NCBI GenBank assembly: GCA_016870715.1
Contig: VGAL01000003.1
Span: forward strand, 22,986-86,985
DNA length: 64,000 nucleotides
Origin: Actinomycetota bacterium
Lineage (GTDB): Bacteria; Actinomycetota; Actinomycetes; Nanopelagicales; Nanopelagicaceae
Direction of reading: 5' to 3'
This document shows positions 9,641-20,502 of the stretch, in pieces. Each line of letters starts with the position of its first letter. The stretch's first letter is position 1. Below the pieces are notes generated by a model. It was not told the origin of the DNA. It made no database searches and was given only the letters and a program-made list of their open reading frames with translations. A program made the position numbers and the translations under genes.

Positions 9641-10198
9641 TTAGTTCTCCTTGAATGGGAAGCCAAGCATCTTCAAGAGTGCACGTCCTTCCACATCGTT
9701 CTTAGCGGTGGTTACAACGGTGATGTCCATACCGCGAGTGCGGTCGACTTTGTCCTGTTCGATCTCAGGGAAGACAACCTGCTCGGTAAGGCCAAAGGTG
9801 TAATTGCCATTTCCATCGAATTGCTTCGGTGAGAGTCCGCGGAAGTCACGGATACGTGGCAACGAGATAGACAGAAGTCGATCGCAGAATTCCCACATAC
9901 GATCGCCGCGAAGGGTGGTGTGAGCACCAATCGGCATATTCTCACGTAATTTAAATTGAGCGATGGACTTCTTGGAGCGAGTTACTTGTGGTCGTTGACC
10001 AGTAATCGCAGCGAGGTCACGAATCGCGCCTTCGATTAATTTCGAATCGCGCGCCGCTTCACCAACACCCATGTTCACAACGATCTTGACCAGGGTAGGC
10101 ACTTCCATCACATTGGAATAATTAAATTCCTTCTGCATCGCTGGGACGACTTCAGAGCGATAACGCGCCTTCAGGCGAGCTTGAGTAGCTGTGCTCAT
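9641..10198 (-). CDS. rplE: 50S ribosomal protein L5
   Basis: L5 binds 5S rRNA and contacts P-site tRNA. Signatures are [36 protein letters not shown] and [20 protein letters not shown]. Length 185 is normal. Its ATG overlaps the rplX stop by 4 bases. Confidence 0.98.
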   Translation of the reverse strand: MSTATQARLKARYRSEVVPAMQKEFNYSNVMEVPTLVKIVVNMGVGEAARDSKLIEGAIRDLAAITGQRPQVTRSKKSIAQFKLRENMPIGAHTTLRGDRMWEFCDRLLSISLPRIRDFRGLSPKQFDGNGNYTFGLTEQVVFPEIEQDKVDRTRGMDITVVTTAKNDVEGRALLKMLGFPFKEN

Positions 10199-10515
10199 TT
10201 GATGTCCTTTCCGGAGCGGCGTGAGATGCGAACATTCTTACCCTTGTCATCTTTGCGAGCACCAAGACGTGTTGCCTTGCCGTCGTCATCGATGATCATC
10301 ACATTGGAGATGTGAATTGAGGCTTCAGTGGTGATAATTCCACCAGTCTTCACACCGCGCTCGGTTGTGTCGACCTTGGTGTGCTTGAGGACGCGATTAA
10401 CACCTTCAACTACGACGCGATCTTTGTCGCGAAGCACTTGAATCACTGTTCCCTTAACGCCCTTATCTTTGCCAGCAATCACCTGGACGGTGTCACCTTT
10501 ACGAATCTTCGCCAT
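10195..10515 (-). CDS. rplX: 50S ribosomal protein L24
   Basis: L24 initiates large-subunit assembly. The KOW motif lies at the N-terminus ([20 protein letters not shown]), followed by [12 protein letters not shown]. Length 106. It lies between rplN and rplE in the spc order. Confidence 0.97.
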   Translation of the reverse strand: MAKIRKGDTVQVIAGKDKGVKGTVIQVLRDKDRVVVEGVNRVLKHTKVDTTERGVKTGGIITTEASIHISNVMIIDDDGKATRLGARKDDKGKNVRISRRSGKDIK

Positions 10516-10518
10516 GGT

Positions 10519-10887
10519 TTACAACACCTCCGGAGCAAGTGAAATGATTTTCATAAATTTCTTATCGCGGAGTTCACGAGCGACTGGTCCGAAGATACGA
10601 GTACCGCGTGGTTCGCCATCAGTCTTCAAGATGACAGCGGCGTTCTCGTCGAAACGGATGTATGAACCGTCGGCACGACGATTCTCCTTTGTCGTTCGAA
10701 CGATTACCGCTTTAACGACCTCACCCTTCTTCACTTGGCCACCAGGAATCGCATCCTTGACCGAGCAGACGATGATGTCGCCAATTCCGGCGTAGCGACG
10801 TCCGGTACCACCGAGCACGCGAATGCAGAGGAGCTCTTTAGCACCAGTGTTGTCAGCGACGCGAAGTCGCGACTCTTGTTGGATCAT
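10519..10887 (-). CDS. rplN: 50S ribosomal protein L14
   Basis: L14 forms intersubunit bridges B5 and B8. The start [20 protein letters not shown] and the region [20 protein letters not shown] are diagnostic. Length 122 is exact for the family. Confidence 0.98.
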   Translation of the reverse strand: MIQQESRLRVADNTGAKELLCIRVLGGTGRRYAGIGDIIVCSVKDAIPGGQVKKGEVVKAVIVRTTKENRRADGSYIRFDENAAVILKTDGEPRGTRIFGPVARELRDKKFMKIISLAPEVL

Positions 10888-10901
10888 GGCTATCTCTCCT
10901 G

Positions 10902-11171
10902 TTACTTCGCTTTTTCAAGAATTTGCACTACGCGCCAACGCTTTGTGGCAGAGAGTGGTCGGGTCTCAGCGATGAGAACACGATCTCCTATCCCACATTG
11001 GTTGGTCTCGTCGTGCGCCTTCAACTTATTGGCACGGCTCATAACTTTTCCGTAGAGAGCATGCTTGACGCGATCTTCTACTAGGACAGTGACGGTTTTA
11101 TCCATCTTGTCGCTAGTGACTATCCCCTCGCGGGTCTTGCGAAAACCACGAGCTTCTGTGTTATTGGTCAT
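10902..11171 (-). CDS. rpsQ: 30S ribosomal protein S17
   Basis: S17 is an early 16S-binding OB-fold protein. Signatures are [20 protein letters not shown] and the C-terminal [20 protein letters not shown]. Length 89. Its start overlaps the rpmC stop by 4 bases. Confidence 0.98.
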   Translation of the reverse strand: MTNNTEARGFRKTREGIVTSDKMDKTVTVLVEDRVKHALYGKVMSRANKLKAHDETNQCGIGDRVLIAETRPLSATKRWRVVQILEKAK

Positions 11172-11383
11172 GCAGCACCTCCAATACCTAGTTCACGTTC
11201 ACGAATGATTGTGTAAAGCTGGGCAATCTCTTTCCGTACTGCTGAAAGGCGGCCGTGGCTCTCGAGTTGACCAGTTGCTGCTTGAAAGCGAAGATTAAAA
11301 AGTTCTTCCTTACTCTCACGTAGTTTGGTCTCGAGCTCATCGACAGAGAGAGCGCGAAGTTCATCAATCTTTGGATTTGCCAT
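11168..11383 (-). CDS. rpmC: 50S ribosomal protein L29
   Basis: L29 lies at the tunnel exit beside L23 and helps dock the signal recognition particle and trigger factor. The two-helix protein reads [20 protein letters not shown] then [20 protein letters not shown]. Length 71. Confidence 0.97.
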   Translation of the reverse strand: MANPKIDELRALSVDELETKLRESKEELFNLRFQAATGQLESHGRLSAVRKEIAQLYTIIRERELGIGGAA

Positions 11384-11385
11384 TC

Positions 11386-11799
11386 TTACGCCTCCTCACG
11401 TCGGACGATGCGACACTTCATCGGCAACTTATGCATTGCACGAGTCATCGCTTGTGTTGCAATCTCTTCAGTAACGCCCGAAATCTCAAACATCACGCGA
11501 CCGGGCTTAACATTTGCAATCCACCATTCTGGTGAACCCTTACCAGAACCCATACGAGTCTCAGCAGGTTTCTTGGTCAATGGGATATCGGGATAAATGT
11601 TGATCCACACCTTGCCGCCACGCTTTACATAACGAGTCATCGCAATACGCGCTGCTTCGATTTGGCGGTTAGTGACATACGCGGGAGCAAGCGCCTGAAT
11701 ACCAAAGTCACCGAAGTTCACAGTGGTTCCGCCCTTTGATGCGCCAGAGCGCGAAGGGTGGTGCGGCTTACGGAATTTAACTTTACGAGGAACCAACAT
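11386..11799 (-). CDS. rplP: 50S ribosomal protein L16
   Basis: L16 organises the A-site tRNA elbow contact on the large subunit. Signatures are [40 protein letters not shown] and [20 protein letters not shown]. Length 137. It overlaps the end of rpsC by one base. Confidence 0.98.
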   Translation of the reverse strand: MLVPRKVKFRKPHHPSRSGASKGGTTVNFGDFGIQALAPAYVTNRQIEAARIAMTRYVKRGGKVWINIYPDIPLTKKPAETRMGSGKGSPEWWIANVKPGRVMFEISGVTEEIATQAMTRAMHKLPMKCRIVRREEA

Positions 11800-12572
11800 T
11801 AGGCCTGCCCTCCCTCAGTCGCGCTATTTGCGCCAGCATCTTCAGCAGGTGCACCCAAAGTCGCTACTGGAGCGACATTGGCAGTTGCACGGCGATGGCT
11901 ACGGGTTGTTGCACCAGCAAGAGCTGCTGCTTCACGCTCAGAGCGTGATTCAACGATGTCGCCCTTGTAGATCCATACCTTCACACCAATGCGACCGAAA
12001 GTGGTCTTTGCCTCGTAGAAGCCGTAGTCGATATCGGCACGAAGTGTATGGAGTGGGACGCGACCTTCACGATAGAACTCAGAACGTGACATTTCAGCGC
12101 CACCAAGTCGACCGTTGCACTGTACGCGGATTCCCTTTGCACCAGACTTCAACGCAGTCTGCATCGACTTACGCATCGCGCGACGGAAGGAGACGCGACT
12201 TGCAAGTTGCTCAGCAACTCCTTGTGCTACCAATTGAGCATCAGTCTCTGGACTCTTCACCTCGAGGATGTTGAGTTGAACCTGCTTGCCAGTGAGCTTC
12301 TCTAAATCTTGACGAAGACGATCAGCTTCAGCACCGCGACGACCAATGACGATGCCAGGGCGTGCGGTGTAGATATCGATACGTACTCGTTCACGAGTGC
12401 GTTCAATCTCTACGCGAGAGATACCAGCGCGCTCCATACCTGTATCGAGCATGCGGCGAATAGCAATATCTTCCTTTACATAATCCTTGTAAAGCTTGTC
12501 GGTATACCAACGTGATTTGAATTCAGTGGTTACGCCTAAACGGAAACCATGTGGATTGATTTTCTGTCCCAT
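11799..12572 (-). CDS. rpsC: 30S ribosomal protein S3
   Basis: S3 lines the mRNA entry tunnel and has helicase function with S4 and S5. It starts [20 protein letters not shown], has a KH domain ([20 protein letters not shown]), and the C-terminal S3 domain ([20 protein letters not shown]). At 257 residues it has an Ala-rich C-terminal extension beyond the E. coli form (233). Confidence 0.98.
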   Translation of the reverse strand: MGQKINPHGFRLGVTTEFKSRWYTDKLYKDYVKEDIAIRRMLDTGMERAGISRVEIERTRERVRIDIYTARPGIVIGRRGAEADRLRQDLEKLTGKQVQLNILEVKSPETDAQLVAQGVAEQLASRVSFRRAMRKSMQTALKSGAKGIRVQCNGRLGGAEMSRSEFYREGRVPLHTLRADIDYGFYEAKTTFGRIGVKVWIYKGDIVESRSEREAAALAGATTRSHRRATANVAPVATLGAPAEDAGANSATEGGQA

Positions 12573-12946
12573 TACTTGGCGCTCCCTTCTGTAAGTTCTG
12601 AAACAATGATGGTGATGTTACTGGTGCGCTTATCGATTCGATAAGCACGGCCCTGCGCACGTGGGCGGAATCGCTTCAGAGTGACTCCATCATTTACAAA
12701 TGCCTCGGAGACATAAAGTTCAGAAGCATCACGAATCGCAGGATCTTGTTGCTTTGCGTTAGCAACTGCTGATGCAAGGAGCTTATGAAAGACCTCACCA
12801 GCAGCTTGTGGAGCAAACTTCAAGATGGTTAGCGCCTCATCTGCCTTTTGACCACGGATGAGATCAATTACGCGGCGAGCCTTTTGAGGTGTGATGCGAA
12901 CATCACGAAGAATGGCACGCGCAGTGATTACTTGTTGATTAGGCAT
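12572..12946 (-). CDS. rplV: 50S ribosomal protein L22
   Basis: L22 lines the exit tunnel. I place the start at the ATG at 12944-12946 ([20 protein letters not shown]), giving 124 residues; a longer frame extending into rpsS is not L22-like. Signatures are [20 protein letters not shown] and the tunnel hairpin region [20 protein letters not shown]. With this start it overlaps rpsS by 8 bases. Confidence 0.96.
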   Translation of the reverse strand: MPNQQVITARAILRDVRITPQKARRVIDLIRGQKADEALTILKFAPQAAGEVFHKLLASAVANAKQQDPAIRDASELYVSEAFVNDGVTLKRFRPRAQGRAYRIDKRTSNITIIVSELTEGSAK

Positions 12947-13220
12947 TTTTCGCCTTTCCATCGCTCTTTGCGTGGCCCTTGAAGGTACGAGTTGGCGCGA
13001 ACTCCCCCAACTTGTGACCAATCATCGCCTCGGTAACGAAAACCGGGATGTGCTTACGTCCATCATGAACGGCGATTGTGTGGCCGATCATGTCGGGAGT
13101 GATCATCGAGCGACGTGACCAAGTTTTGATGACGTTCTTGGTGTTCTTCTCATTTTGAAGTTCAACCTTTTTCATCAAATGTGAATCCACAAAAGGACCC
13201 TTTTTCAGACTACGTGGCAT
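12939..13220 (-). CDS. rpsS: 30S ribosomal protein S19
   Basis: S19 is a head protein contacting the B1a bridge. It starts [20 protein letters not shown] and contains [20 protein letters not shown] and [17 protein letters not shown]. Length 93 is exact for the family. Confidence 0.98.
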   Translation of the reverse strand: MPRSLKKGPFVDSHLMKKVELQNEKNTKNVIKTWSRRSMITPDMIGHTIAVHDGRKHIPVFVTEAMIGHKLGEFAPTRTFKGHAKSDGKAKNA

Positions 13221-13229
13221 TGAGGGCTC

Positions 13230-14063
13230 CTATCGCTTCTTGTTCTTTGGACGACGGCGGACAATTTGTGCATCGCTTGCCTTCTTCTTTCGGGTGCGAC
13301 CCTCTGGTTGTCCCCACGGCGAGACTGGATGGCGGCCACCTGAGGTACGACCTTCACCACCACCATGAGGGTGATCTACTGGGTTCATAACAACACCACG
13401 AACGGTTGGGCGACGACCCTTCCAACGCATGCGGCCGGCTTTTCCATAATTGATATTGGATTGCTCAGCATTTCCGACAGAACCGATAGTTGCGCGGCAG
13501 CGAACATCGACATTCCGGACTTCTCCAGATGGCATACGAAGTTGCGCCCAGCTTCCCTCTTTCGCGACGAGCTGAACCGCGGCTCCCGCAGAGCGTGCGA
13601 TCTTTGCACCGCCACCAGGGCGAACTTCGATTGCGTGGACAACAGTTCCCACTGGAATGTTACGTAGTGGCAAGTTGTTGCCCGGTTTGATATCTGCGCT
13701 CGGACCATTTTCAATTGCGGCACCCTGCTCAAGATTTACCGGTGCGATGATGTAACGCTTCTCACCATCGGCATAGTGCAAGAGCGCAATTCGAGCACTG
13801 CGATTTGGGTCGTATTCGATATGTGCGACCGTTGCTGGAACGCCATCTTTATCGTTACGAAGGAAATCGATAACGCGGTATGCACGCTTGTGTCCGCCAC
13901 CTTGATGGCGAGCAGTTACGCGACCTTGGTTGTTACGTCCACCCTTGGAATTGATTGGACGAACGAGTGACTTCTCAGGCTCAGTGCGCGTGATCTCGAC
14001 GAAATCCGAGACGCTTGCGCCACGACGACCTGGAGTGGTCGGCTTAAATTTACGAATACCCAT
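13230..14063 (-). CDS. rplB: 50S ribosomal protein L2
   Basis: L2 is essential for subunit association and peptidyl-transferase centre assembly. Signatures are [40 protein letters not shown] and, near the C-terminus, [17 protein letters not shown] with the conserved functional His region. Length 277. Confidence 0.98.
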   Translation of the reverse strand: MGIRKFKPTTPGRRGASVSDFVEITRTEPEKSLVRPINSKGGRNNQGRVTARHQGGGHKRAYRVIDFLRNDKDGVPATVAHIEYDPNRSARIALLHYADGEKRYIIAPVNLEQGAAIENGPSADIKPGNNLPLRNIPVGTVVHAIEVRPGGGAKIARSAGAAVQLVAKEGSWAQLRMPSGEVRNVDVRCRATIGSVGNAEQSNINYGKAGRMRWKGRRPTVRGVVMNPVDHPHGGGEGRTSGGRHPVSPWGQPEGRTRKKKASDAQIVRRRPKNKKR

Positions 14064-14081
14064 GTTGTTTCCTCACTCGCC

Positions 14082-14378
14082 CTAGTTGACCGGTCCGCCG
14101 AAGATGTCGATGCGATCGCCAGGTGCAACTTGAACGATTGCACGCTTGGTATCGCTTCGCTTTCCGGTGCCAAAACGATTGCGCAGACTCTTGCCAGTGC
14201 GGTTTAAGGTGTTAACACGAAGTACGCGCACACCAAATACCCTCTCAACGGCAATCTTGATCTCAGTCTTGTTTGCATCTGGTGCAACAAGAAAGGTGTA
14301 CTTGTTCTGATCGAGCAAGCTGTATGACTTCTCAGAGACAACTGGTGAGAGCAAAACTGAACGATAATCGCGGCTCAT
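14082..14378 (-). CDS. rplW: 50S ribosomal protein L23
   Basis: L23 at the tunnel exit is the docking site for trigger factor and the signal recognition particle. Features are [20 protein letters not shown] and [20 protein letters not shown]. Length 98. Its ATG overlaps the rplD stop by 4 bases. Confidence 0.97.
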   Translation of the reverse strand: MSRDYRSVLLSPVVSEKSYSLLDQNKYTFLVAPDANKTEIKIAVERVFGVRVLRVNTLNRTGKSLRNRFGTGKRSDTKRAIVQVAPGDRIDIFGGPVN

Positions 14379-15037
14379 GCGTTGACCTCTACTTTCGCTG
14401 CAGCATTAACAGAACGGGCTGCGATGAAATCTTCGATAGCAGCTTTGGTGAATACAACATCATCTGCAACGACTACGTCATATGCATTGAGTTGATCCCA
14501 AACGATGAGATGAAGATCAGTCGCATTACGAAGAGATCTCCATGAGTCCTCTTCGTGGCGAGCCACTACGACAAGTAGGCGCTTGCGATCAGAGAATTGA
14601 CGGACGGCAGCAATTGCACCTTTAGTCGTTGGGCTCTCGCTCGGCAAGATCTCAGAGACGACATGGATCCGTGCATTACGTGCACGATCAGAGAGCAATC
14701 CGCGGAGCGCGGCTGCAATCATCTTCTTGGGGGTGCGCTGGTCGTAACTGCGTGGCACTGGACCGTGGGCTATACCACCATGACGTTGGTTTGGCGAACG
14801 AGTCGAACCCTGACGAGCGCGACCGGTTCCCTTCTGCTTAAACGGCTTCTTACCGCCACCACTTACCTCGCCACGATTCTTCGCCTTATGGGTTCCTTGG
14901 CGAGCTGCGGCACGTTGTGCGGTGACAACTTGGTGGATAAGCGGAACGTTTGTCTGTACATCGAAGACATCTGCAGGAAGATCAATCGATCCTGCTGCCT
15001 TACCCGATGCATCTTTAATAGAGATAGTGAGTGACAC
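14375..15037 (-). CDS. rplD: 50S ribosomal protein L4
   Basis: L4 reaches into the exit tunnel and in many bacteria represses its own S10 operon. The tunnel loop is the Gly/Arg-rich [20 protein letters not shown], followed by [14 protein letters not shown]. Length 220. It follows rplC by 2 bases. Confidence 0.97.
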   Translation of the reverse strand: MSLTISIKDASGKAAGSIDLPADVFDVQTNVPLIHQVVTAQRAAARQGTHKAKNRGEVSGGGKKPFKQKGTGRARQGSTRSPNQRHGGIAHGPVPRSYDQRTPKKMIAAALRGLLSDRARNARIHVVSEILPSESPTTKGAIAAVRQFSDRKRLLVVVARHEEDSWRSLRNATDLHLIVWDQLNAYDVVVADDVVFTKAAIEDFIAARSVNAAAKVEVNA

Positions 15038-15039
15038 CT

Positions 15040-15708
15040 TTATGCACCCGCCCCAAGAGCCTTGGCGCCAGAGCGAATCATGACAAGACCGCCATCGGGA
15101 CCAGGGACTGAACCTTTGATCATGATGAGCCCCTTTGCCGCATCGATTCGTGCAACGGTGAGGTTCATTGTGGTGACGCGATCAAAGCCCATTCGACCTG
15201 ACATGCGAAGTCCTTTGAAGACTCGACCAGGGGTTGCACATGCTCCGATGGAACCAGGCATGCGGTGTTTACGATCAACACCGTGTGATGCACCAATACC
15301 ACCGAAGCCATGGCGCTTCATAACACCAGCATGGCCTTTACCGATTGATGTTCCAGTGACATCGACAATCTCACCTTCGGCAAAGACTTCGGCAGTTACC
15401 TCGTCACCAACGGTGTACTCGCTTGCCTTATCGGTACGAATCTCAGCAACATAACGTCGCGGAGTTGCACCTGCCTTAGCGAAGTGACCGGTCAATGGCT
15501 TAGAGACTTTACGAGGATCGATTGCGCCAAAGGCGAGTTGGATCGCGCTGTAGCCATCTGTCTCAAGGGTGCGGACTTGAGTGACTACGCATGGACCAGC
15601 TTGCACAACAGTGACCGGAACAATGTGGTTATTCGCATCGAAGATTTGAGTCATTCCTAGTTTGGTGCCAAGAATGCCTTTACGAGTGGCAGTTGCTGTG
15701 TTTGTCAT
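15040..15708 (-). CDS. rplC: 50S ribosomal protein L3
   Basis: L3 nucleates large-subunit assembly and extends a loop toward the peptidyl-transferase centre. Signatures are [39 protein letters not shown] and [19 protein letters not shown] (methylated-Gln position present as Ala-Cys region variant). Length 222. Confidence 0.97.
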   Translation of the reverse strand: MTNTATATRKGILGTKLGMTQIFDANNHIVPVTVVQAGPCVVTQVRTLETDGYSAIQLAFGAIDPRKVSKPLTGHFAKAGATPRRYVAEIRTDKASEYTVGDEVTAEVFAEGEIVDVTGTSIGKGHAGVMKRHGFGGIGASHGVDRKHRMPGSIGACATPGRVFKGLRMSGRMGFDRVTTMNLTVARIDAAKGLIMIKGSVPGPDGGLVMIRSGAKALGAGA

Positions 15709-15721
15709 CAGTGATCAGCTC

Positions 15722-16030
15722 CTACAACTTAATCTCAATGTCGACGCCAGCGGGGAGGTCGAGGCGCATCAAGGAATCAACAGTCTTTGGCGTTGGATCG
15801 AGGATGTCGATCAAACGCTTATGGGTGCGCATTTCAAAATGCTCACGACTGTCCTTGTACTTATGGGGCGAACGAATTACGCAGTACGTATTTCGCTCTG
15901 TGGGTAGTGGGACAGGACCTGCAACCTTTGCACCGGTACGTTCGACAGTCTCGACGATTTTCTTCGCCGAGGTATCGATTACCTCGTGGTCGTAGGCCTT
16001 GAGTCGAATTCGAATCTTCTGACCCGCCAT
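15722..16030 (-). CDS. rpsJ: 30S ribosomal protein S10 (NusE)
   Basis: S10 is a 30S head protein that also couples transcription and translation by binding NusG. It reads [20 protein letters not shown], then [20 protein letters not shown] and [20 protein letters not shown]. Length 102. A strong AAGGAGG ribosome-binding site precedes the start. It is the first gene of the S10 cluster, only 45 bases after tuf. Confidence 0.98.
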   Translation of the reverse strand: MAGQKIRIRLKAYDHEVIDTSAKKIVETVERTGAKVAGPVPLPTERNTYCVIRSPHKYKDSREHFEMRTHKRLIDILDPTPKTVDSLMRLDLPAGVDIEIKL

Positions 16031-16075
16031 ACTCCTCGCCCTCCTTTCCGCTTCGCGTCTAGTTACTTTTTTTAA

Positions 16076-17269
16076 TTACTTCTTGATCTTGGTAACGCGA
16101 CCTGCACCGACGGTGCGGCCACCTTCACGGATTGCAAAGCGCAATCCCTCTTCCATAGCGATTGGCTGGATGAGCGCTACGGCCATCTCAGTGTTATCGC
16201 CAGGCATGACCATCTCAGTTCCGCCAGGTAGCGTCACGATGCCAGTGACATCGGTAGTACGGAAGTAGAACTGTGGTCGATAGTTGTTGAAGAACGGAGT
16301 GTGACGTCCACCTTCATCCTTGGAAAGGATGTAGACAGATGCATCGAAATCAGTGTGTGGTGTGATCGAGCCAGGCTTGCAGCAAACCTGTCCGCGCTCA
16401 ACATCTTCACGCTTGGTTCCACGAAGAAGAAGACCGACGTTCTCGCCAGCGCGACCTTCGTCGAGCAACTTACGGAACATTTCGACACCAGTAACGGTGG
16501 TCTTCTGTGAATCTGGGCGGATGCCCACGATTTCGATTTCTTCGTTGACCTTGACGATTCCACGCTCAATACGGCCGGTAACAACAGTTCCGCGACCGGT
16601 GATGGTGAATACATCTTCAACTGGCATGAGGAATGGCTTATCAATCTCACGCTCAGGTGTTGGAATAAAGTCATCAACAGCGCCCATCAACTCCAAAAGC
16701 GCATCTGCCCACTTGGCATCTCCTTCGAGAGCCTTAAGTGCGGAGACGCGAACGATTGGAGTGTTGTCGCCTGGGAACTCGTAAAGTGAGAGAAGTTCGC
16801 GAACTTCCATCTCAACGAGCTCGAGGATTTCAGCATCATCAACCATGTCGGACTTATTGAGTGCGACAACGATTGCAGGAACGCCTACCTGGCGAGCAAG
16901 GAGGACGTGCTCCTTGGTCTGAGGCATTGGACCATCAGTTGCAGCGACCACGAGGATTGCTCCATCCATCTGTGCAGCACCTGTGATCATGTTCTTGATG
17001 TAGTCGGCGTGACCTGGGCAGTCAACGTGCGCATAGTGACGCTTCTCGGTCTGGTACTCGATGTGTGCAATCGAGATGGTGATACCGCGTTGACGCTCTT
17101 CTGGAGCCTTATCGATCTGATCGAAAGGCGTAAATGGGTTTACATCTGGATACTTGTCGTGAAGCACCTTGGAAATTGCCGCAGTAAGAGTGGTCTTACC
17201 GTGGTCAATGTGACCGATGGTGCCGATATTGACGTGCGGTTTCGTACGTTCGAACTTCGCCTTCGCCAC
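16076..17269 (-). CDS. tuf: Elongation factor Tu
   Basis: EF-Tu delivers aminoacyl-tRNA to the A site. GTPase motifs are GHIDHGKTT (P-loop), DCPGHADY (G3, with the catalytic His) and NKSD (G4), followed by domains 2 and 3 ([33 protein letters not shown]). Length 397 is normal. The start codon is GTG, preceded by AGGAGG. It lies 43 bases after fusA in the str operon, the only tuf copy in the window. Confidence 0.99.
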   Translation of the reverse strand: MAKAKFERTKPHVNIGTIGHIDHGKTTLTAAISKVLHDKYPDVNPFTPFDQIDKAPEERQRGITISIAHIEYQTEKRHYAHVDCPGHADYIKNMITGAAQMDGAILVVAATDGPMPQTKEHVLLARQVGVPAIVVALNKSDMVDDAEILELVEMEVRELLSLYEFPGDNTPIVRVSALKALEGDAKWADALLELMGAVDDFIPTPEREIDKPFLMPVEDVFTITGRGTVVTGRIERGIVKVNEEIEIVGIRPDSQKTTVTGVEMFRKLLDEGRAGENVGLLLRGTKREDVERGQVCCKPGSITPHTDFDASVYILSKDEGGRHTPFFNNYRPQFYFRTTDVTGIVTLPGGTEMVMPGDNTEMAVALIQPIAMEEGLRFAIREGGRTVGAGRVTKIKK

Positions 17270-17312
17270 TGTGACCTCCTATTGAATCGGTGTAGTTGAA
17301 CTATTGGTAGGA

Positions 17313-19415
17313 CTACTCGCCCCGGACCTTTGCAATGATCTCCTTCGACACAGCTGCAGGAACTTCTGCATATGAGTCAAATTGCATGCTGTAGCTGGCG
17401 CGACCTTGTGTCTTGCTTCGTAGATCTCCGACGTAGCCGAACATCTCCGAGAGTGGAACAAGAGCGCGAACAACGCGAGCACCTGATCGCTCATCCATAG
17501 CCTGAATCTGGCCACGGCGTGAGTTGAGGTCGCCGATGACATCACCCATGAAATCTTCAGGGGTAATGACTTCGACAGACATCACTGGTTCGAGCAAGGC
17601 AGGGTTAGCGAGCTTCGCTGCTTCCTTAAATGCTGCGATTCCAGCAATCTTGAAGGCCAACTCCGATGAGTCAACATCGTGGTATGCGCCATCAAGAAGA
17701 GTGACTTGTACATCTGTCAATGGATAGCCGGCGAGCGGACCAGATTGCATCGCCTCTTGGCATCCAGCGTCAACCGAAGGGATGTACTCCTTAGGAACGC
17801 GTCCACCTGTAACTTTATTTACGAACTCGTATCCGCCTTCTGTACCAGGCTCAAGCGGACGAACGGCAATTTGAATCTTCGCGAATTGACCAGAACCACC
17901 CGTTTGCTTCTTGTGGGTGTAGTCGTGGCGCTCAACCGCCTTACGAAGAGTCTCGCGATAGGCAACCTGTGGCTTACCAACATTTGCTTCGACCTTGAAT
18001 TCGCGACGCATACGATCAACAAGAATTTCTAGGTGCAACTCACCCATGCCAGCGATGATTGTTTGACCAGTCTCTTCATCGGTACGAACATGGAATGTTG
18101 GATCTTCTTCGGCAAGACGTTGGATTGCAGTTCCGAGCTTCTCTTGATCGCCTTTTGTCTTAGGCTCAATAGCGATATGTAGAACTGGATCTGGGAACTC
18201 CATCGACTCGAGAATTACTGGGTTTGATGGATCACAGAGCGTCTCACCTGTGGTGGTGTCCTTAAGACCCATCACAGCGATGATCATTCCGGCAGTTGCA
18301 GTCTCACGCTCTTCACGCTTATTTGCGTGCATCTGATAGATCTTGCCAATGCGCTCTTTACGATCTTTGGTGGAGTTAAGAACCTGATCGCCAGCAGTAA
18401 GCGTTCCGGAATAGACGCGAACGAAGGTGAGTTTTCCAAGGTGTGGATCGCTCATAATCTTAAATGCAAGTGCGGAGAACGGCTCTTTTGGATCAGGTTT
18501 GCGAGAGATCTCGACTGAAGAATCTCCTTGCTTATGTCCAAGGATTGCTGCGACATCTAGCGGGCTCGGTAGATAACGAGTCACGGCATCGAGCATTGGT
18601 TGTACGCCCTTGTTCTTAAATGCAGAACCAGTAAGAACTGGGGTCAACTTGTCGGCAAGGGTTGCGCGGCGGATGCCGGCGATGATTTCAGCCTCTGAGA
18701 GATCTTGTCCTTCAAGGTACTTCTCCATCACTGCATCATCTGCTTCAGCGAGAGTCTCGATTAAAAGATGGCGAGCTTCGTCAGCCTTTGCCTTGAGGTT
18801 TGCTGGAATCTCTTCGACGATGTAATCCTCACCCTTTTTAGTTTCACCAGGCCATACAAGAGCCTTCATCGCGATCAAATCCACTACGCCTTGGAATTCA
18901 GCTTCGGCGCCAATAGGAAATTGGAGAACAAGTGGTGTTGCGTTAAGGCGTGACTTGATCATGCCAACGCACATATCGAAGTTTGCGCCAGTGCGATCGA
19001 GTTTATTTACAAAACAGATGCGAGGAACTTTGTACTTATCTGCTTGACGCCAAACAGTCTCAGATTGTGGCTCAACGCCAGCAACGCCATCAAATACTGC
19101 AACCGCGCCATCGAGTACGCGAAGTGAGCGCTCAACCTCGACGGTGAAATCTACGTGGCCAGGGGTATCGATGATGTTAATAAGGTGGTCGTTCCAGAAA
19201 CAGGTGGTGGCAGCAGAGGTGATGGTGATACCGCGCTCTTGCTCTTGCTCCATCCAGTCCATGGTGGCAGCGCCTTCATGAACCTCACCAATCTTGTAGT
19301 TGACGCCGGTATAGAAAAGGATTCGCTCAGTTGTCGTGGTTTTACCCGCGTCGATATGAGCCATGATCCCGATATTCCGGACCTTGGCGAGGTCAATTAC
19401 TGAATCAACAGCCAC
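17313..19415 (-). CDS. fusA: Elongation factor G
   Basis: EF-G catalyses translocation and, with RRF, ribosome recycling. GTPase motifs are [28 protein letters not shown] and NKLDR; domains II-V follow, with [19 protein letters not shown] in domain IV. Length 700 is standard. The start codon is GTG. It lies 16 bases after rpsG in the str operon. Confidence 0.99.
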   Translation of the reverse strand: MAVDSVIDLAKVRNIGIMAHIDAGKTTTTERILFYTGVNYKIGEVHEGAATMDWMEQEQERGITITSAATTCFWNDHLINIIDTPGHVDFTVEVERSLRVLDGAVAVFDGVAGVEPQSETVWRQADKYKVPRICFVNKLDRTGANFDMCVGMIKSRLNATPLVLQFPIGAEAEFQGVVDLIAMKALVWPGETKKGEDYIVEEIPANLKAKADEARHLLIETLAEADDAVMEKYLEGQDLSEAEIIAGIRRATLADKLTPVLTGSAFKNKGVQPMLDAVTRYLPSPLDVAAILGHKQGDSSVEISRKPDPKEPFSALAFKIMSDPHLGKLTFVRVYSGTLTAGDQVLNSTKDRKERIGKIYQMHANKREERETATAGMIIAVMGLKDTTTGETLCDPSNPVILESMEFPDPVLHIAIEPKTKGDQEKLGTAIQRLAEEDPTFHVRTDEETGQTIIAGMGELHLEILVDRMRREFKVEANVGKPQVAYRETLRKAVERHDYTHKKQTGGSGQFAKIQIAVRPLEPGTEGGYEFVNKVTGGRVPKEYIPSVDAGCQEAMQSGPLAGYPLTDVQVTLLDGAYHDVDSSELAFKIAGIAAFKEAAKLANPALLEPVMSVEVITPEDFMGDVIGDLNSRRGQIQAMDERSGARVVRALVPLSEMFGYVGDLRSKTQGRASYSMQFDSYAEVPAAVSKEIIAKVRGE

Positions 19416-19431
19416 TTTTTATATCTCCCTA

Positions 19432-19902
19432 TTACCAGCGGTAGTGAGCAAACGCCTTGTTTGCCTCTGCCATCTTGTGCGTGTCTTCGCGCTTCTTTAC
19501 AGCTGCGCCAAGACCATTGCTTGCATCGATTAATTCGTTCGTTAAGCGCTCTGCCATTGACTTCTCGCGGCGTAGACGGGAGTAACCGACTAGCCAACGA
19601 AGTGCAAGCGCGGTAGCACGTGCTGCCTTTACTTCAACAGGAATTTGATAGGTAGCGCCACCAACGCGACGGCTACGAACTTCAAGAGTTGGTTTAACGT
19701 TATCGAGCGCTCGCTTCAATGTGATGAGTGGATCGCCTTGAGTTTTCTCGCGACATCCTTCAAGGGCTGAGTACACGATTTGCTCTGCAGTTGAACGCTT
19801 GCCATGAAGAAGCACCTTGTTAATCAATGCAGTAACAACAGGAGAGTTATAGACCGGGTCGGCGATAACTGGACTTTTGGCGGCAGGACCTTTACGTGGC
19901 AT
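19432..19902 (-). CDS. rpsG: 30S ribosomal protein S7
   Basis: S7 organises the 3' major domain of 16S rRNA and the E site. Signatures are [40 protein letters not shown] and [12 protein letters not shown] at the C-terminus. Length 156. It shares one base with the rpsL end. Confidence 0.98.
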   Translation of the reverse strand: MPRKGPAAKSPVIADPVYNSPVVTALINKVLLHGKRSTAEQIVYSALEGCREKTQGDPLITLKRALDNVKPTLEVRSRRVGGATYQIPVEVKAARATALALRWLVGYSRLRREKSMAERLTNELIDASNGLGAAVKKREDTHKMAEANKAFAHYRW

Positions 19903-20276
19903 TACTTCTTCTCCCTCTTTGCACCGTAACGGCTACGAGCTTGCTTTCGATTCTTTACTCCTTGGGTATCAAGTGATCCGCGGATGATCTTGTAGCGAAC
20001 ACCGGGCAGATCCTTTACACGTCCACCACGAACGAGAACGATTGAGTGCTCTTGGAGGTTGTGGCCTTCACCTGGAATGTATGCAGTAACTTCCATGCCA
20101 CTGGTCAGACGAACACGAGCAACCTTGCGAAGCGCAGAGTTTGGCTTCTTCGGAGTTGTTGTGTAGACGCGAGTACAGACACCGCGACGTTGAGGTGAAC
20201 CCTTCAACGCAGGCGTGCTCGTCTTCGCGCTCTTATCTGAGCGACCTTTGCGAACCAACTGTTCAATCGTTGGCAT
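19902..20276 (-). CDS. rpsL: 30S ribosomal protein S12
   Basis: S12 is a decoding-centre protein and the classical streptomycin-resistance locus. I place the start at the ATG at 20274-20276 ([15 protein letters not shown]), giving 124 residues; the longer frame upstream is not S12-like. An AAGGAG site precedes it. The [19 protein letters not shown] and [11 protein letters not shown] motifs carry the usual wild-type Lys residues, so no resistance mutation is visible. Confidence 0.98.
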   Translation of the reverse strand: MPTIEQLVRKGRSDKSAKTSTPALKGSPQRRGVCTRVYTTTPKKPNSALRKVARVRLTSGMEVTAYIPGEGHNLQEHSIVLVRGGRVKDLPGVRYKIIRGSLDTQGVKNRKQARSRYGAKREKK

Positions 20277-20336
20277 ACCTGTGACTCCTTCTATATATAT
20301 GTAGTGCTCTCTAGTTACCGCAGCGCACTCATTCTT

Positions 20337-20353
20337 CCGACCCACGAGGTCGG
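20337..20353 (-). promoter_or_regulatory. Hairpin in the rpoC-rpsL gap (str leader region)
   Basis: A 6-bp stem CCGACC / GGTCGG with a 5-base loop lies about 60 bases before rpsL. The 226-base gap 20277-20502 also holds an alternating TA tract (about 20291-20300) next to the ribosome-binding site, and the rpoC terminator at its far end. The str-operon promoter probably lies here, but no convincing -35/-10 pair stands out. Confidence 0.35.
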
Positions 20354-20431
20354 GCGTGTCGAACGAGCTTTCAGAACCCTGCACACGAGCTTTTCGCGTG
20401 AGTTTTCGGCGCCTGGCTTACAAAAGGCAGA

Positions 20432-20460
20432 GGGCGAGAGTAACGGAATCACTCTCGCCC
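20432..20460 (-). terminator. Terminator after rpoC
   Basis: A perfect 10-bp stem (GGGCGAGAGT / ACTCTCGCCC) with a 9-base loop lies about 40 bases beyond the rpoC stop. On the rpoC strand it is followed by TCTGCCTTTTG, a weak U-tract. It probably ends or attenuates rpoBC transcription before the str operon. Confidence 0.65.
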
Positions 20461-20502
20461 GGTCAAAGCGGCTTAATCTGCCAGATCTGGTACTACCGAT
20501 AA

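Noticed and set aside
11723..12274. 183-residue plus-strand frame opposite rpsC
   Set aside because: Antisense shadow; composition is His/Arg/Gln-rich noise and rpsC is certain.
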